A stretch of DNA of 64,000 nt, taken from NCBI RefSeq assembly GCF_003075435.1, contig NZ_QCZJ01000007.1, forward strand, positions 124,001 through 188,000, read 5' to 3'. Each line of letters opens with the position of its first letter. Within the stretch, counting starts at the first letter, position 1. This document shows positions 1 through 8,451 of this stretch, one piece after another. The position numbers and the translations under genes were made by a program. A model generated the notes under the pieces. It was not told the DNA's origin, made no database searches, and saw only the letters and a list, made by a program, of their open reading frames with translations. This stretch comes from Terrimonas sp. GTDB lineage: Bacteria; Bacteroidota; Bacteroidia; Chitinophagales; Chitinophagaceae.

Positions 1-2640
1 CGCAATCAACGCCTGCCTTTCTTTATTTACATCTTCAAGATTAGCGGTAAGTTCTTTAAGCAAAGCCTGCTGCCTGGCTGAAATATTTAAATGCAATCGC
101 TCTTCTACTTTTGGTTGTATCAGCACCCGTGCAAATATTTCACCTTTTCTTACCTTATCAAACAGCATATCTTTTCCCGCACCGGTGCCTGCAAGTGCAA
201 CCGCTATGCTTTGCTGTAATTCAGGCTCAGGATTTTTTATTCCCGCCAGTATATTAGCTGAGGTTGTTTCTGTGAATTCTCCCAGCGTATTAACAATATC
301 TCTTTTAAAATCTATATCGGTTCCTGCATTTTGAATAAGCACCCCGGCTAATGGAGCGTTTTTATGCATATTTAGTTTTAATAAGGCGCGAAGTGCAGTT
401 GTTCTTACATCATTCTTATTGGCAGTATCTTTTGCAATTTTAACCAGTTTCGGCGTTACGCTCTGCAGCTTATACCTGCCTGCCATATCCATTGCAAATT
501 TTTGCTTATTGATCTGCAAACCATCACCTGCAATTTTACTGCCTTCTATATTATCCAAAACACTGATCGCCATTTTTTTACCCCATTCATTGAACTGGGC
601 AGTTTCTTTTCCTCCTCTTCGCACTATACCATCCTGTATGCTTTTAAAAATGGTATAATCAAGATCAGCGTCTTTATTTCCTTTTTCTATTCCCGCAGTA
701 ATAACAGCATCAAGCTGAGTGTCAGGAATAAACCTGGACATATGCATAAATACCTTAGGGAACTCATCTTTAGATACATCATTATCCCTGATATAGTTAT
801 ACAGGAAGCTGGCTGATGCAGGCGTTTGCACACCCACAAGCACAGTAGCCAAAACCGCCGCGTCTTCATTTTTCCATTGTTTTCCCGCCATCTCCTTCAT
901 CAAAAATTCATGGCGCAATAAATTACGCAGGCAAAGCCTGATCGTGTAGATCATATGCGTATCAGAGTCTTCTACCTTCTTCCTGAAAGCGATCAACCTG
1001 CCTACAGCATCAGCATTCACATACCTGCCCATTAGCTCTACGGCTGCTCTGCGCACATGTACATCTTTATCATCAAGCGCAGCAGTTATTAAGGGATATA
1101 ACGCGGATAAAGTATCTTTCTGTTCACTTAATACACGCATAGCATGTAATCGTATAACAGGATCAGCGTGAGTAGCCGAAGATCTTATAATATCATCCGG
1201 CAAGGCATGCAACCTGTGCAATACCCACAAACTATGCACGTACTGCCTGGTGGTAGCATCTTTCTTTTGCAACATAGCTTTTGCAGGCTCAACCGCATCT
1301 ATTCCTATCCTGTCGGTAAGTTGGTTAGCAGCTTCTATTCTTATCTTAATGTTATCAGCGTTCAATGCGGCAAAGAGCTCTTTTGCTGTGGCGGTTGACA
1401 GATCCTGTTTTTTATTGGATTGCCCCTTGTAGGTTATACGCCATATCCTTCCTCGTATCCTGTCGCGTTTTGGATGATCGAGCGGTACTTCATAATGACC
1501 GATAATACTGTTATAAAAATCTGCAATGTAAATGGCGCCATCAGGTCCGAGCTTTACATCTACAGGTCTGAACCAGGGATCTTCACTTAATACAAAATCT
1601 GCCTCGCGTTTACCTACCGGCGTAGAACCTTTAAATGAAAATGAATTCCTGTATACCCTTGATGCTACCACATCACCCATAAATAGGTTTTTGCGATATG
1701 CTTCAGGGAATAATACATCTGCATAATAGGCAAGTCCGGCTAAAGCGGTGGCTTCATTTTCAAACGGCTTCATATCCGGAGCAAAACCCATTCCTTCTTC
1801 TTTGCCCCATTGAGAATAATCGCCGCCCCTGATCAATTGATATAAAGGCGAAGTATGACAGTCTGTTGAATACAGGTAACCCAACTCATCAAAGGCAAGA
1901 CCAAACGGGTTAATCCTTCCGGCAGTATGATGTTCAATGCGGCTGCCGTCAGCTTTAAAACGAATGGTATTACCTGAAACCAGGTGAATGCTGTCACCAT
2001 CTGCGCCTGCTATATTTGACCTGTTGGTAAAGCCATGACATCCATATATCCAGCCATCATATCCATCCGTAAAATTATTCACCATGCCATGCGTGTCTTT
2101 GTATTCAAACGGTCCAAATATCCTTTGCTGGCTTTCCAACTTTCCATCGCCATTAGCATCTGTAAAATGCAGCACATTCGGAATGGAATATGCAACTGCG
2201 CCATCTTTTACAGGTAAAATACCAATAGGAATATTCAATGTATCATCAAAGTGAATGAACCTATCTGCCTTACCATCATTATCGGTGTCTTCCAGTATGC
2301 TCAGCCTGTCTTTTCCTTTTCCCGGAACAGCAGCGAAAGGATACTCAAAAGATTGTGTAACCCACATTCTTCCTTTGGCATCAAATGCAAAATTGATGGG
2401 CTTGCCTATATCAGGTTCTGAAGCGTATAACTGAATCTCAAAGCCTTCAGGTAATTTAAATCCCCGGCGTTCTTCTTCAGGAGTGCGGGCAACCGTGGAA
2501 CGAATATGTTCATTAAATTTTAAACCGCTGTAGAGGGTATCCGGTCCGTCAGCCGGTTTTTCATTTGAGCCGTTATTACAAGCACTATTCAGCAGGAAGC
2601 AGCATATGGCAGAAGCCACGATAATTCTTTTTATATTCAT
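1..2640 (-). CDS. Membrane-bound dehydrogenase-type lipoprotein with HEAT repeats (3' part outside window)
   Basis: The frame is open from the ATG at the right end to the left window edge, giving 880 codons without a stop, so the C-terminus is missing. The N-terminus is a lipoprotein signal with lipobox LNSAC (Cys21), so the protein should be anchored outside the cytoplasm. Residues ~40-400 form an NHL/beta-propeller-like part with repeated phrases such as FDAKGRMWVTQ, EDTDNDGKADRF, FTDANGDGK and KLGPDGAIYIADFYN, typical of the 'putative membrane-bound dehydrogenase' family (often called PVC-type haem-binding CxxCH protein). Residues ~410-870 look like alpha-helical HEAT repeats. Family members commonly end with a cytochrome c domain; here that would lie beyond the edge, so haem binding cannot be confirmed. 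Substrate unknown; sugar or alcohol oxidation at the cell surface is inference. Confidence 0.85.
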   Translation of the reverse strand, partial: MNIKRIIVASAICCFLLNSACNNGSNEKPADGPDTLYSGLKFNEHIRSTVARTPEEERRGFKLPEGFEIQLYASEPDIGKPINFAFDAKGRMWVTQSFEYPFAAVPGKGKDRLSILEDTDNDGKADRFIHFDDTLNIPIGILPVKDGAVAYSIPNVLHFTDANGDGKLESQQRIFGPFEYKDTHGMVNNFTDGYDGWIYGCHGFTNRSNIAGADGDSIHLVSGNTIRFKADGSRIEHHTAGRINPFGLAFDELGYLYSTDCHTSPLYQLIRGGDYSQWGKEEGMGFAPDMKPFENEATALAGLAYYADVLFPEAYRKNLFMGDVVASRVYRNSFSFKGSTPVGKREADFVLSEDPWFRPVDVKLGPDGAIYIADFYNSIIGHYEVPLDHPKRDRIRGRIWRITYKGQSNKKQDLSTATAKELFAALNADNIKIRIEAANQLTDRIGIDAVEPAKAMLQKKDATTRQYVHSLWVLHRLHALPDDIIRSSATHADPVIRLHAMRVLSEQKDTLSALYPLITAALDDKDVHVRRAAVELMGRYVNADAVGRLIAFRKKVEDSDTHMIYTIRLCLRNLLRHEFLMKEMAGKQWKNEDAAVLATVLVGVQTPASASFLYNYIRDNDVSKDEFPKVFMHMSRFIPDTQLDAVITAGIEKGNKDADLDYTIFKSIQDGIVRRGGKETAQFNEWGKKMAISVLDNIEGSKIAGDGLQINKQKFAMDMAGRYKLQSVTPKLVKIAKDTANKNDVRTTALRALLKLNMHKNAPLAGVLIQNAGTDIDFKRDIVNTLGEFTETTSANILAGIKNPEPELQQSIAVALAGTGAGKDMLFDKVRKGEIFARVLIQPKVEERLHLNISARQQALLKELTANLEDVNKERQALIA

Positions 2641-2975
2641 AATGGATAAATCCGGTTTTAGCAATCATTTATCAATAAGTGATGAATATAAAATGAAAAA
2701 CCGCAACAGCAAAGGATTTACTTTACAGAATAATTAAAAAATAAATATCCTCCCTGCCTGTATACTGAACATTATATTATAAATCGAACAGAATACACTT
2801 CAGGCAAGGCATTGAGCGTATATGCACCAGGTATGCTTTCCGGGAATATAAGTGAAGACAGCAGCATACTACAGGATAGTTTAAACAAAGCTGCCGGGAA
2901 TATATAAATACTTTTCAAGTCCATTAAAAACAAAAACAGGCATTCCGTATTTGAAGAATTGCTGAATCCGCAGTC
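2641..2975. other. Intergenic region without recognised gene
   Basis: About 330 bases lie between the start of the dehydrogenase-type lipoprotein gene and the end of the small redox cluster. It is AT-rich and holds no convincing coding frame, repeat copy or strong hairpin. It presumably carries the lipoprotein gene's promoter; I could not pick a -33/-7 pair. Confidence 0.5.
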
Positions 2976-3164
2976 TTACTTTTTTAACATAGAAAAGAGC
3001 AATCCGCCCATAACCGCGCCATACACACTACTGTTTAAAGGTTTTGAAGTAATGGGGCATGTGCCGGAAGTGCAGCCAACAAATTTCCAGTATAAAAACC
3101 CCGCGATAGCGCCGGCTATTATGCCTATGATAACCAGTAAATTTTTCTTTAAAAGACTACTCAT
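2976..3164 (-). CDS. Small membrane protein, DUF6132-like
   Basis: A 62-residue protein with two predicted membrane helices (residues ~8-27 and ~46-60) separated by a short loop with the motif GCTSGTCPITS. This two-cysteine loop followed by a second Gly-rich helix is the pattern of the DUF6132 family of Bacteroidota. These small proteins often sit near rhodanese, YgaP-like and other sulfur-handling genes, which fits the neighbours here; the exact function is unknown. Its start overlaps the end of the upstream haem-binding protein gene by 8 bases, so the two are probably translationally coupled. It is the last gene of the cluster. Confidence 0.75.
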   Translation of the reverse strand: MSSLLKKNLLVIIGIIAGAIAGFLYWKFVGCTSGTCPITSKPLNSSVYGAVMGGLLFSMLKK

Positions 3165-3771
3165 TTGTGTTACTCATTTTAGTTTTCCACATGCCTCTAA
3201 GTTCGCCCATTTTATAACCTGTTGCTTTATCAGCAGGATATTTTTGATTAATAGCCGCCAGCGCATCCGGCGCTATACCCGCGTCTTTACTGCCATGGCA
3301 ATTAAGGCATGCTGGCATGGCAATAGTAATAGCCTTGTAATAATACATATTACCATCACTATGCTGTAACACAAAATGCTTTTTTGTGGCAAGCGTATCT
3401 GTAATTATTGCCTTCAGCTTTTGCCAGGCCAAACTATCACCCGGTGTTTGGATTGCATTAGCAGGATTCCGGTTTTTATCGCTTAGCCTTGCAATGCCCG
3501 CATGTACTGCCATTGCAACTGAATCCGTAAGCGGCATCGCCCTCTCATTACAAAACGAAACGGCACCTGCAACTCCTTTGGTTTGAATAGCCTGCATAAC
3601 ATTTGATACCAATATGCGCTGGGCTAAGCTTGTTATACTATCGCCTTTGTGTAAATACAATTCATCATTGTTATCAGCTACTGCCGTATCAGTATTATGG
3701 CAGGCTGCTGTTAAAAAAACAGCGGCAGCAACATTCACACCCTTTTTAAATATTTTATCTATACCCGCCAT
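3157..3771 (-). CDS. DUF3365 (Tll0287-like) haem-binding lipoprotein
   Basis: The ATG gives MAGIDKIFKKGVNVAAA with lipobox LTAAC, so this is a probable lipoprotein. I prefer it to a TTG two codons upstream. The body has the sequence SFCNERAMPLTDS and, near the C-terminus, a single c-type haem motif CLNCHG preceded by a hydrophobic beta strand (KAITIAMPA). This arrangement matches DUF3365/Tll0287-like domains, which bind haem c and are thought to be redox or sensor modules; the partner is unknown. Length (~204 residues) is normal for the family. It lies between DUF2892 and DUF6132 genes on the same strand, suggesting a shared role in redox or sulfur stress at the envelope (inference). Confidence 0.85.
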   Translation of the reverse strand: MAGIDKIFKKGVNVAAAVFLTAACHNTDTAVADNNDELYLHKGDSITSLAQRILVSNVMQAIQTKGVAGAVSFCNERAMPLTDSVAMAVHAGIARLSDKNRNPANAIQTPGDSLAWQKLKAIITDTLATKKHFVLQHSDGNMYYYKAITIAMPACLNCHGSKDAGIAPDALAAINQKYPADKATGYKMGELRGMWKTKMSNTNE

Positions 3772-3809
3772 GATCAATGCGTTTTGTTTTTACATATTCG
3801 AAAAATCAG

Positions 3810-4016
3810 TTACTCTTTTTTCTTAGAAGTATTTATGCCCAACAGCACATACAAAGGGCAAAAATTTATAAAAGAAGTAACAACAAAAATAATGGCAATA
3901 ATTCCCAGTACAATAGCCAGGGTACCGGAAATAACATTTCCAAAATATAAAACGGCAATAGCAGCCGCAATAAAAATGCGGATCGCCTTATCCATTGAAC
4001 CCATGTTCTTTTTCAT
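3810..4016 (-). CDS. DUF2892 inner-membrane protein (YgaP-like membrane domain)
   Basis: A 68-residue protein starting MKKNMGSMDKAIRIF, with two membrane helices (residues ~11-28 and ~31-52) and a conserved FCPLY motif just after the second. This is the standard layout of DUF2892, the membrane part of YgaP-type rhodaneses found here as a stand-alone protein. In other genomes these proteins accompany sulfurtransferases, OsmC proteins and sulfide-handling enzymes. It lies 74 bases downstream of the OsmC gene and 38 bases upstream of the haem-binding DUF3365 gene, all on one strand, so an operon is likely. Confidence 0.85.
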   Translation of the reverse strand: MKKNMGSMDKAIRIFIAAAIAVLYFGNVISGTLAIVLGIIAIIFVVTSFINFCPLYVLLGINTSKKKE

Positions 4017-4090
4017 AACCGGAGATTATTTTAATTTGAATAATAAAGCTAAAAAAATATTTCCCTGCGTTTAGCTACGTTTGTTACCTA

Positions 4091-4540
4091 CTACTGAAAT
4101 GCATATTCCGTTTTTGGTTTTAGTGAAACAGCCGTTTTAACTGAATTTGTTATGAGACAGGCAGATTTTGCTTTTTCCATTACACGGTTGAGTTTTTCTG
4201 TATCTGCTAAAGGATCTTTTAGCTTAACCTCAGGCTCAATTACTGCATGGGGTATCTGGTACCTGTTTTCTATCATTTCCAGCTTACAGGTTGTTTTACA
4301 TTCAAAGCTTTCAAAAGCCAGCTTAAAATTTTCAGCAATGGCAAGAAATGTAGCCATGTAACAACTGTTAATAGCAGCAGCATATAAATGTTCAGGAGAC
4401 CAGATACCCGGCACACCTCCTGAAAATTCAGGTGGTGTTGCGCAGGTAATATTTTCATTTAATCCCGGAGCAGACAGATGCCCGATCCTACCCTCTTTCC
4501 ATTTTACATTTACTTCATAATAATGTTCCTCGTTTGACAT
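4091..4540 (-). CDS. OsmC/Ohr family peroxiredoxin-like protein
   Basis: A 149-residue protein with the OsmC fold signature: N-terminal strands (YYEVNVKWKEGRIGHL), the central helix with SPEHLYAAAINSCYMATF, and a second region ending KAKSACLITNSVKT. The cysteines in NSCY (first) and SACLI (second) are the two expected reactive residues of the OsmC/Ohr thiol peroxidases that reduce organic hydroperoxides. The protein is cytoplasmic. It is the first gene of the cluster OsmC - DUF2892 - DUF3365 - DUF6132, so the cluster probably handles oxidants or reactive sulfur species; that reading is inference from gene content. Confidence 0.88.
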   Translation of the reverse strand: MSNEEHYYEVNVKWKEGRIGHLSAPGLNENITCATPPEFSGGVPGIWSPEHLYAAAINSCYMATFLAIAENFKLAFESFECKTTCKLEMIENRYQIPHAVIEPEVKLKDPLADTEKLNRVMEKAKSACLITNSVKTAVSLKPKTEYAFQ

Positions 4541-4847
4541 AACATTCTAGGTTGAAGTCAATAATATATTCATCAATAAACAGCAGAAGTTATCTGCAAT
4601 TATTGATAGTACAAAGCTGAGGCAGAATAATAAGATAGAATGTTACTTAAGTCACATTAGGGTAATTTTATTTCTCCCTGACTGTAAGATAAGCTGACCT
4701 TCCGCTTACCTGGAAAGCTGTGCTCGGGCAGTTTCCAATCCTTTAACCAAATGTTCATGTGTGATGTGCACTGTTTTAAGACCGGTTAACAGCGCTTTTT
4801 ATTAAGCAGCAAAAGCAAACGCTCAATCATTTTTTTGAGACACTGCT
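4541..4847. other. Intergenic region, possible small remnant
   Basis: No gene of convincing length. On the minus strand a short frame near 4710-4800 reads ...TVHITHEHLVKGLETARAQ... before a stop; it has coding-like composition but no ATG (only GTG) and no recognised relatives, so it may be a gene fragment. The rest likely holds the promoter of the OsmC cluster. Confidence 0.3.
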
Positions 4848-5150
4848 TTAATTCAGATTTATTTCTTTCCGCTTTCGGGAAAAACGGGTGCTGATATTTT
4901 GAGTACCGATAAGATTTCCCTTATCATCAAAATGAGCCCTTACCACAAAAATTCCCTTATCCCATTTATAACGACGGGTTTTCATATCAACTGGCCTTGA
5001 CCGGTAACCTTCACCAAGTATTTTTTTATACCCATCAAGATTTGTGTGATTTAATTTTTTCCACAAATAGGAAAATCTCCAAAACTGGATACAGGTGTAA
5101 ACAACTATTAAAGCACCTAAAGTAATGAGGATGAAGTTTGTCCATTCCAT
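4848..5150 (-). CDS. Small membrane-anchored protein of unknown function
   Basis: From the ATG used here the product is 100 residues, beginning MEWTNFILITLGALIV, with one membrane helix at residues ~5-25 and a basic cytoplasmic part. The C-terminal half is rich in Arg/Lys and ends in strand-forming sequence (GIFVVRAHFDDKGNLIG). A longer start 24 codons upstream is possible but would put charged and Pro-rich residues before the helix. I do not recognise the family. It stands alone between the redox cluster and a small divergent gene. Confidence 0.5.
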   Translation of the reverse strand: MEWTNFILITLGALIVVYTCIQFWRFSYLWKKLNHTNLDGYKKILGEGYRSRPVDMKTRRYKWDKGIFVVRAHFDDKGNLIGTQNISTRFSRKRKEINLN

Positions 5151-5391
5151 ACATATCAGATTTGTGGGCACCATGTACATTTCGTATGGCAGGTACTGCA
5201 ATTTACCCAAAATTGGCTTCACTAATCTTATTGTTTTTTTAAAAAGATGTTAACATACAGGGTAACACTTAAGGCATTCAGGGGATTTTTAGCTGGCTCT
5301 TCATACTAATTTCCAGAAGATGCCGTTATTAACCAGGACATAAAAATACCATATGGTAATTTTTAAGCCTGATAAAATTAAAACGAAAGCC

Positions 5392-5736
5392 ATGACAACA
5401 ATCTCCAACCTGCAACAGATCCTTTCTATTTCTTCTACCCTCACCAAAGAAAACTATACTGATAATATAATGGCATTACAGCTTACCATTCCGGCAAGAC
5501 TCAAAAAACTCATTGCCATTTCAGAGCAAACGCCTTTGGAAAGTGAAATGCGTAGCCTGGTAGAGGAAAATCTGATCTCATCTTACAAAGAACTGCTTGC
5601 AGAGATTATGAGCTTTAATCGCAAACCTGACCAGTCAAAAGCCAAAGATCTTATGAATTGGCTTCGCTGCGAAATTGAAATGGGAATGCTGTTTCTTGAA
5701 GGTATTTACAGGTATACTTCGCGCTATCGTGATTAG
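5392..5736 (+). CDS. Small helical protein of unknown function
   Basis: The ATG gives a protein of 114 residues starting MTTISNLQQILSISS; an in-frame ATG 13 codons upstream is less likely. The sequence is alpha-helical without membrane segments or cysteine motifs and contains LVEENLISSYKELLAEIM and LNWLRCEIEMG-like amphipathic helices (actual MNWLRCEIEMG). I do not recognise a family. It converges on the aminotransferase-reductase fusion gene with only 9 bases between the two stops. Composition looks like normal coding sequence of this genome. Confidence 0.5.
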   Translation: MTTISNLQQILSISSTLTKENYTDNIMALQLTIPARLKKLIAISEQTPLESEMRSLVEENLISSYKELLAEIMSFNRKPDQSKAKDLMNWLRCEIEMGMLFLEGIYRYTSRYRD

Positions 5737-5745
5737 CATTTTAAA

Positions 5746-8451
5746 TCAAACACTATCTTCTACTTTTGCCCTTTTTAACCCAAAACCTTCTTTTTCCATA
5801 ATACAGGATATCTTCCTGATGTTTCCGGTGCTTATTTCGCCAGTAAAATTTGCTGACCGTGGTAAAGAGAAAGCAAGCCCAAAGGTTTCTGCCATACAGG
5901 CAAAACACTCCCCTTCATCAAAAGGAAGAATAACAGACTCCAGGTTTTGCGTTATACCTGCGTACAGGGGAAGCGAGGCTATACCACCTTTTATATATAC
6001 ATAATTATTATCGTGCTGTATTTCGTTGCAAACATTAGATGGAACAGATATATCAACAATAATAGCGCCTTTATTTACATGCTCTTTCTGTAATAATGCA
6101 TTGGTATCGTTAGTGCCAGTAAAAATTATATCAGCGCTGCTTATTGCTTCATGACAAAGTGAATCCGTTACAATAATATCATTGCCCAGCTGAGCAATAA
6201 TATCATCAAATTTTATATCAATATTGTATATATCAAGCAATGCTATTATTTTCTTTGCAAGTTCACTGCTTCCCGACACCTTACGCAGCAATGAGCGGTA
6301 ATGATGCCATGTATCATTATCTTTTTCAAGAGCATGCCTGTAAACAAGAATAAGTTTTTGTGCAGATTGTATCATCTCTTCAGCTATAGAGGAAATGATA
6401 TTGCCCTTTGCGCCTACAAGGCAAACACAAGGCTTCGACCTGTTTGGATTCCTCTCTTTGTACTGATGAAATGCTGCCTGCATAGCAAGTATCGCTGTAT
6501 AAGTGTTGCCTGTAGTAAGCGTGGCATGTGGCGAATGCAGGTGCATTCCACTTTTTGTAATGATGCTTGTAAACTGTCCTAAGCCAATGCTTTTTGCATT
6601 TTTCTGATTTGCAAGATTAACAGCATCCTGTATTTTTTTTACCCATCCGTGCCTGTTGCCCCGACGCAGTAAATGAAAAAAAGACAGGCTGGTGAGCGGA
6701 ATACCCAGGAATACTACAGGAATTGTTGTACCCTCAGCATTGATGAGTGTATCAATATGATAAACCGTAAATTGCTGGTAAATACTTAATTCTTCCAGCA
6801 TCGCAGTTAACGCCTGCTCATCATAATCATCTATAAGATCAACTATACGGCGGATATGCACATTATCAATCGGGTGGCAAATAAACACAGCCGCATTTTC
6901 CGGAAATTCATTGTGCTTTACAGCCGGGGGAAGATGTTTTAAAACAGCATTAGCCGGGAATTTGAGTATGTGACCAAACAGGTAATTTAAATCATGGCTT
7001 TCAATCGCATTGAAGAGCTTACTGAAACCATTTATCAAAAAGCAGGCATCATCTTCAGAAAATTGTATGGAAGGCTGAATACGGAATGATAAAGGATTTG
7101 AAAGCGTAGGCAAAATCCGGATACGCTCCCTGTTTAATAATACAGAAGCAATCCAGTAGCCCAGCATGCCTATATCTTTAAGAAATTTGGTGATAAAAGA
7201 ATTGTGCAGCCTGTCCTCATTAAGTTCTATAGCGCACATCAGGCCTTTTCCTCTTACATCAACCACATACCCGGGAAAAATATTTTTCAAAACTGATAAC
7301 TGCCTGAATAACCAATCTTCCTTTATATGCGCTGTTATATTATTTTCTTCAAATAATTTCAAAAAAAGTAACGCTGCTTTACTGCTGAATGCATCACCGG
7401 CAAAACTTGATGAATGAAATTGAAAAAAGTTTGGCGTATATATTCTATCCGAACAACATAAGGCGCTAAGCTTGGCAATACCTGCGCCGAGCGCTTTACC
7501 AAAACAATACATATCTGCGACAAGTATTTTCCGGTCAAGACAGGAAAAATAACCCGTTCTGTAAAGACCACATTGAATTTCATCGGCAATAACTGGTAGC
7601 CCCCATATTTTTTTTAGTTCACTTACCTGCGATAATAATGTATCACTCAGGCATAGCACTCCTGCCTCCCCCTGAACAGGCTCTATAAACAAACCTATAA
7701 CAGGCAGGTGTTTTTTTTCAACAATTTTATCTGTCTTTTCATCAATAACAAAGTATTTGATAACGTATTCTTCTACATTCTTTTTTAATGCTTCCACATC
7801 CTTGGGCAACGTCAAAGATTTTAAAGCTACCGGGAAAGTATTTTTCAACCAGGCATTACTCATAACAGATAAAGCGCCTAATGTTTTTCCATGAAAGCTT
7901 CCTTCCAAATGCGCGACAGCCGGTGCTGCATCTGTAAGCTTTAACTGGCCGGTAAAAAATTTTATTTCATCAGCACATGTATTTTTCTTTTCAAGATAAT
8001 TAATGGAATAGTATATCTCCTGCCGGATAAGATCAATCTTTCTTTCATACTGAAGCCAGCAAAGCTTTATTGCGACTTCAATAATTTCAGCACCACTGTT
8101 TGCATACTCCACATGCCAGCCTTTAACCCCTGTTTGTGCTTCAGTAAGCTCAGCCAGTTTTTGTGACAACCTGGTTTTACCCGGTTGGTTACTTGCCTGT
8201 ACAAAACAAGGCTCATTAAATGAATGTAATAATGTTTGAACAGATGGATTATTGTGCCCAAGCAGGTTGATGCCATAAGAGCCAACCACATCCAGTACAT
8301 TTATTTTAACGCCATTCTCATCCGTATAAGTCAACCAATCGCCCTGCCCGGATTCATAATACTTATCTATTTTCAGAAACCGGAGCATATGCTCCAACTC
8401 GTGCGCTGACTGTTTCTCCTTTGTAAACATCGGATTGATTTTTGAATACAT
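5746..8451 (-). CDS. Fusion of class III aminotransferase and acyl-ACP reductase-like (AAR) domain
   Basis: A 901-residue two-domain enzyme. Residues ~30-470 are a class III PLP-dependent aminotransferase: NSGAEIIEVA at 118-127, GSFHGKTLGA, the PLP-ring-binding Asp290 in PVIADEIQCG, and the Schiff-base Lys319 in CFGKALGAG. Residues ~521-901 align along their whole length with cyanobacterial long-chain acyl-ACP reductase: GLGQFTSI (623-630), TLTTGNTYTA, nucleotide-binding VGAKGNI (679-685), and FACMAE with Cys852 matching the acyl-accepting Cys294 of the Synechococcus enzyme, 49 residues from the C-terminus there 47. Expected chemistry: acyl thioester to aldehyde by NAD(P)H, then aldehyde to amine (inference). 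Last gene of a five-gene operon; the start overlaps the preceding gene by 89, 68 or 26 bases depending on which of three ATGs is used. Confidence 0.85.
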   Translation of the reverse strand: MYSKINPMFTKEKQSAHELEHMLRFLKIDKYYESGQGDWLTYTDENGVKINVLDVVGSYGINLLGHNNPSVQTLLHSFNEPCFVQASNQPGKTRLSQKLAELTEAQTGVKGWHVEYANSGAEIIEVAIKLCWLQYERKIDLIRQEIYYSINYLEKKNTCADEIKFFTGQLKLTDAAPAVAHLEGSFHGKTLGALSVMSNAWLKNTFPVALKSLTLPKDVEALKKNVEEYVIKYFVIDEKTDKIVEKKHLPVIGLFIEPVQGEAGVLCLSDTLLSQVSELKKIWGLPVIADEIQCGLYRTGYFSCLDRKILVADMYCFGKALGAGIAKLSALCCSDRIYTPNFFQFHSSSFAGDAFSSKAALLFLKLFEENNITAHIKEDWLFRQLSVLKNIFPGYVVDVRGKGLMCAIELNEDRLHNSFITKFLKDIGMLGYWIASVLLNRERIRILPTLSNPLSFRIQPSIQFSEDDACFLINGFSKLFNAIESHDLNYLFGHILKFPANAVLKHLPPAVKHNEFPENAAVFICHPIDNVHIRRIVDLIDDYDEQALTAMLEELSIYQQFTVYHIDTLINAEGTTIPVVFLGIPLTSLSFFHLLRRGNRHGWVKKIQDAVNLANQKNAKSIGLGQFTSIITKSGMHLHSPHATLTTGNTYTAILAMQAAFHQYKERNPNRSKPCVCLVGAKGNIISSIAEEMIQSAQKLILVYRHALEKDNDTWHHYRSLLRKVSGSSELAKKIIALLDIYNIDIKFDDIIAQLGNDIIVTDSLCHEAISSADIIFTGTNDTNALLQKEHVNKGAIIVDISVPSNVCNEIQHDNNYVYIKGGIASLPLYAGITQNLESVILPFDEGECFACMAETFGLAFSLPRSANFTGEISTGNIRKISCIMEKEGFGLKRAKVEDSV

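Noticed and set aside
4700-4800. Minus-strand fragment reading TVHITHEHLVKGLETARAQ
   Set aside because: Looks coding-like but is ~25 codons without ATG and without a family; kept only as a possible remnant in the intergenic entry.
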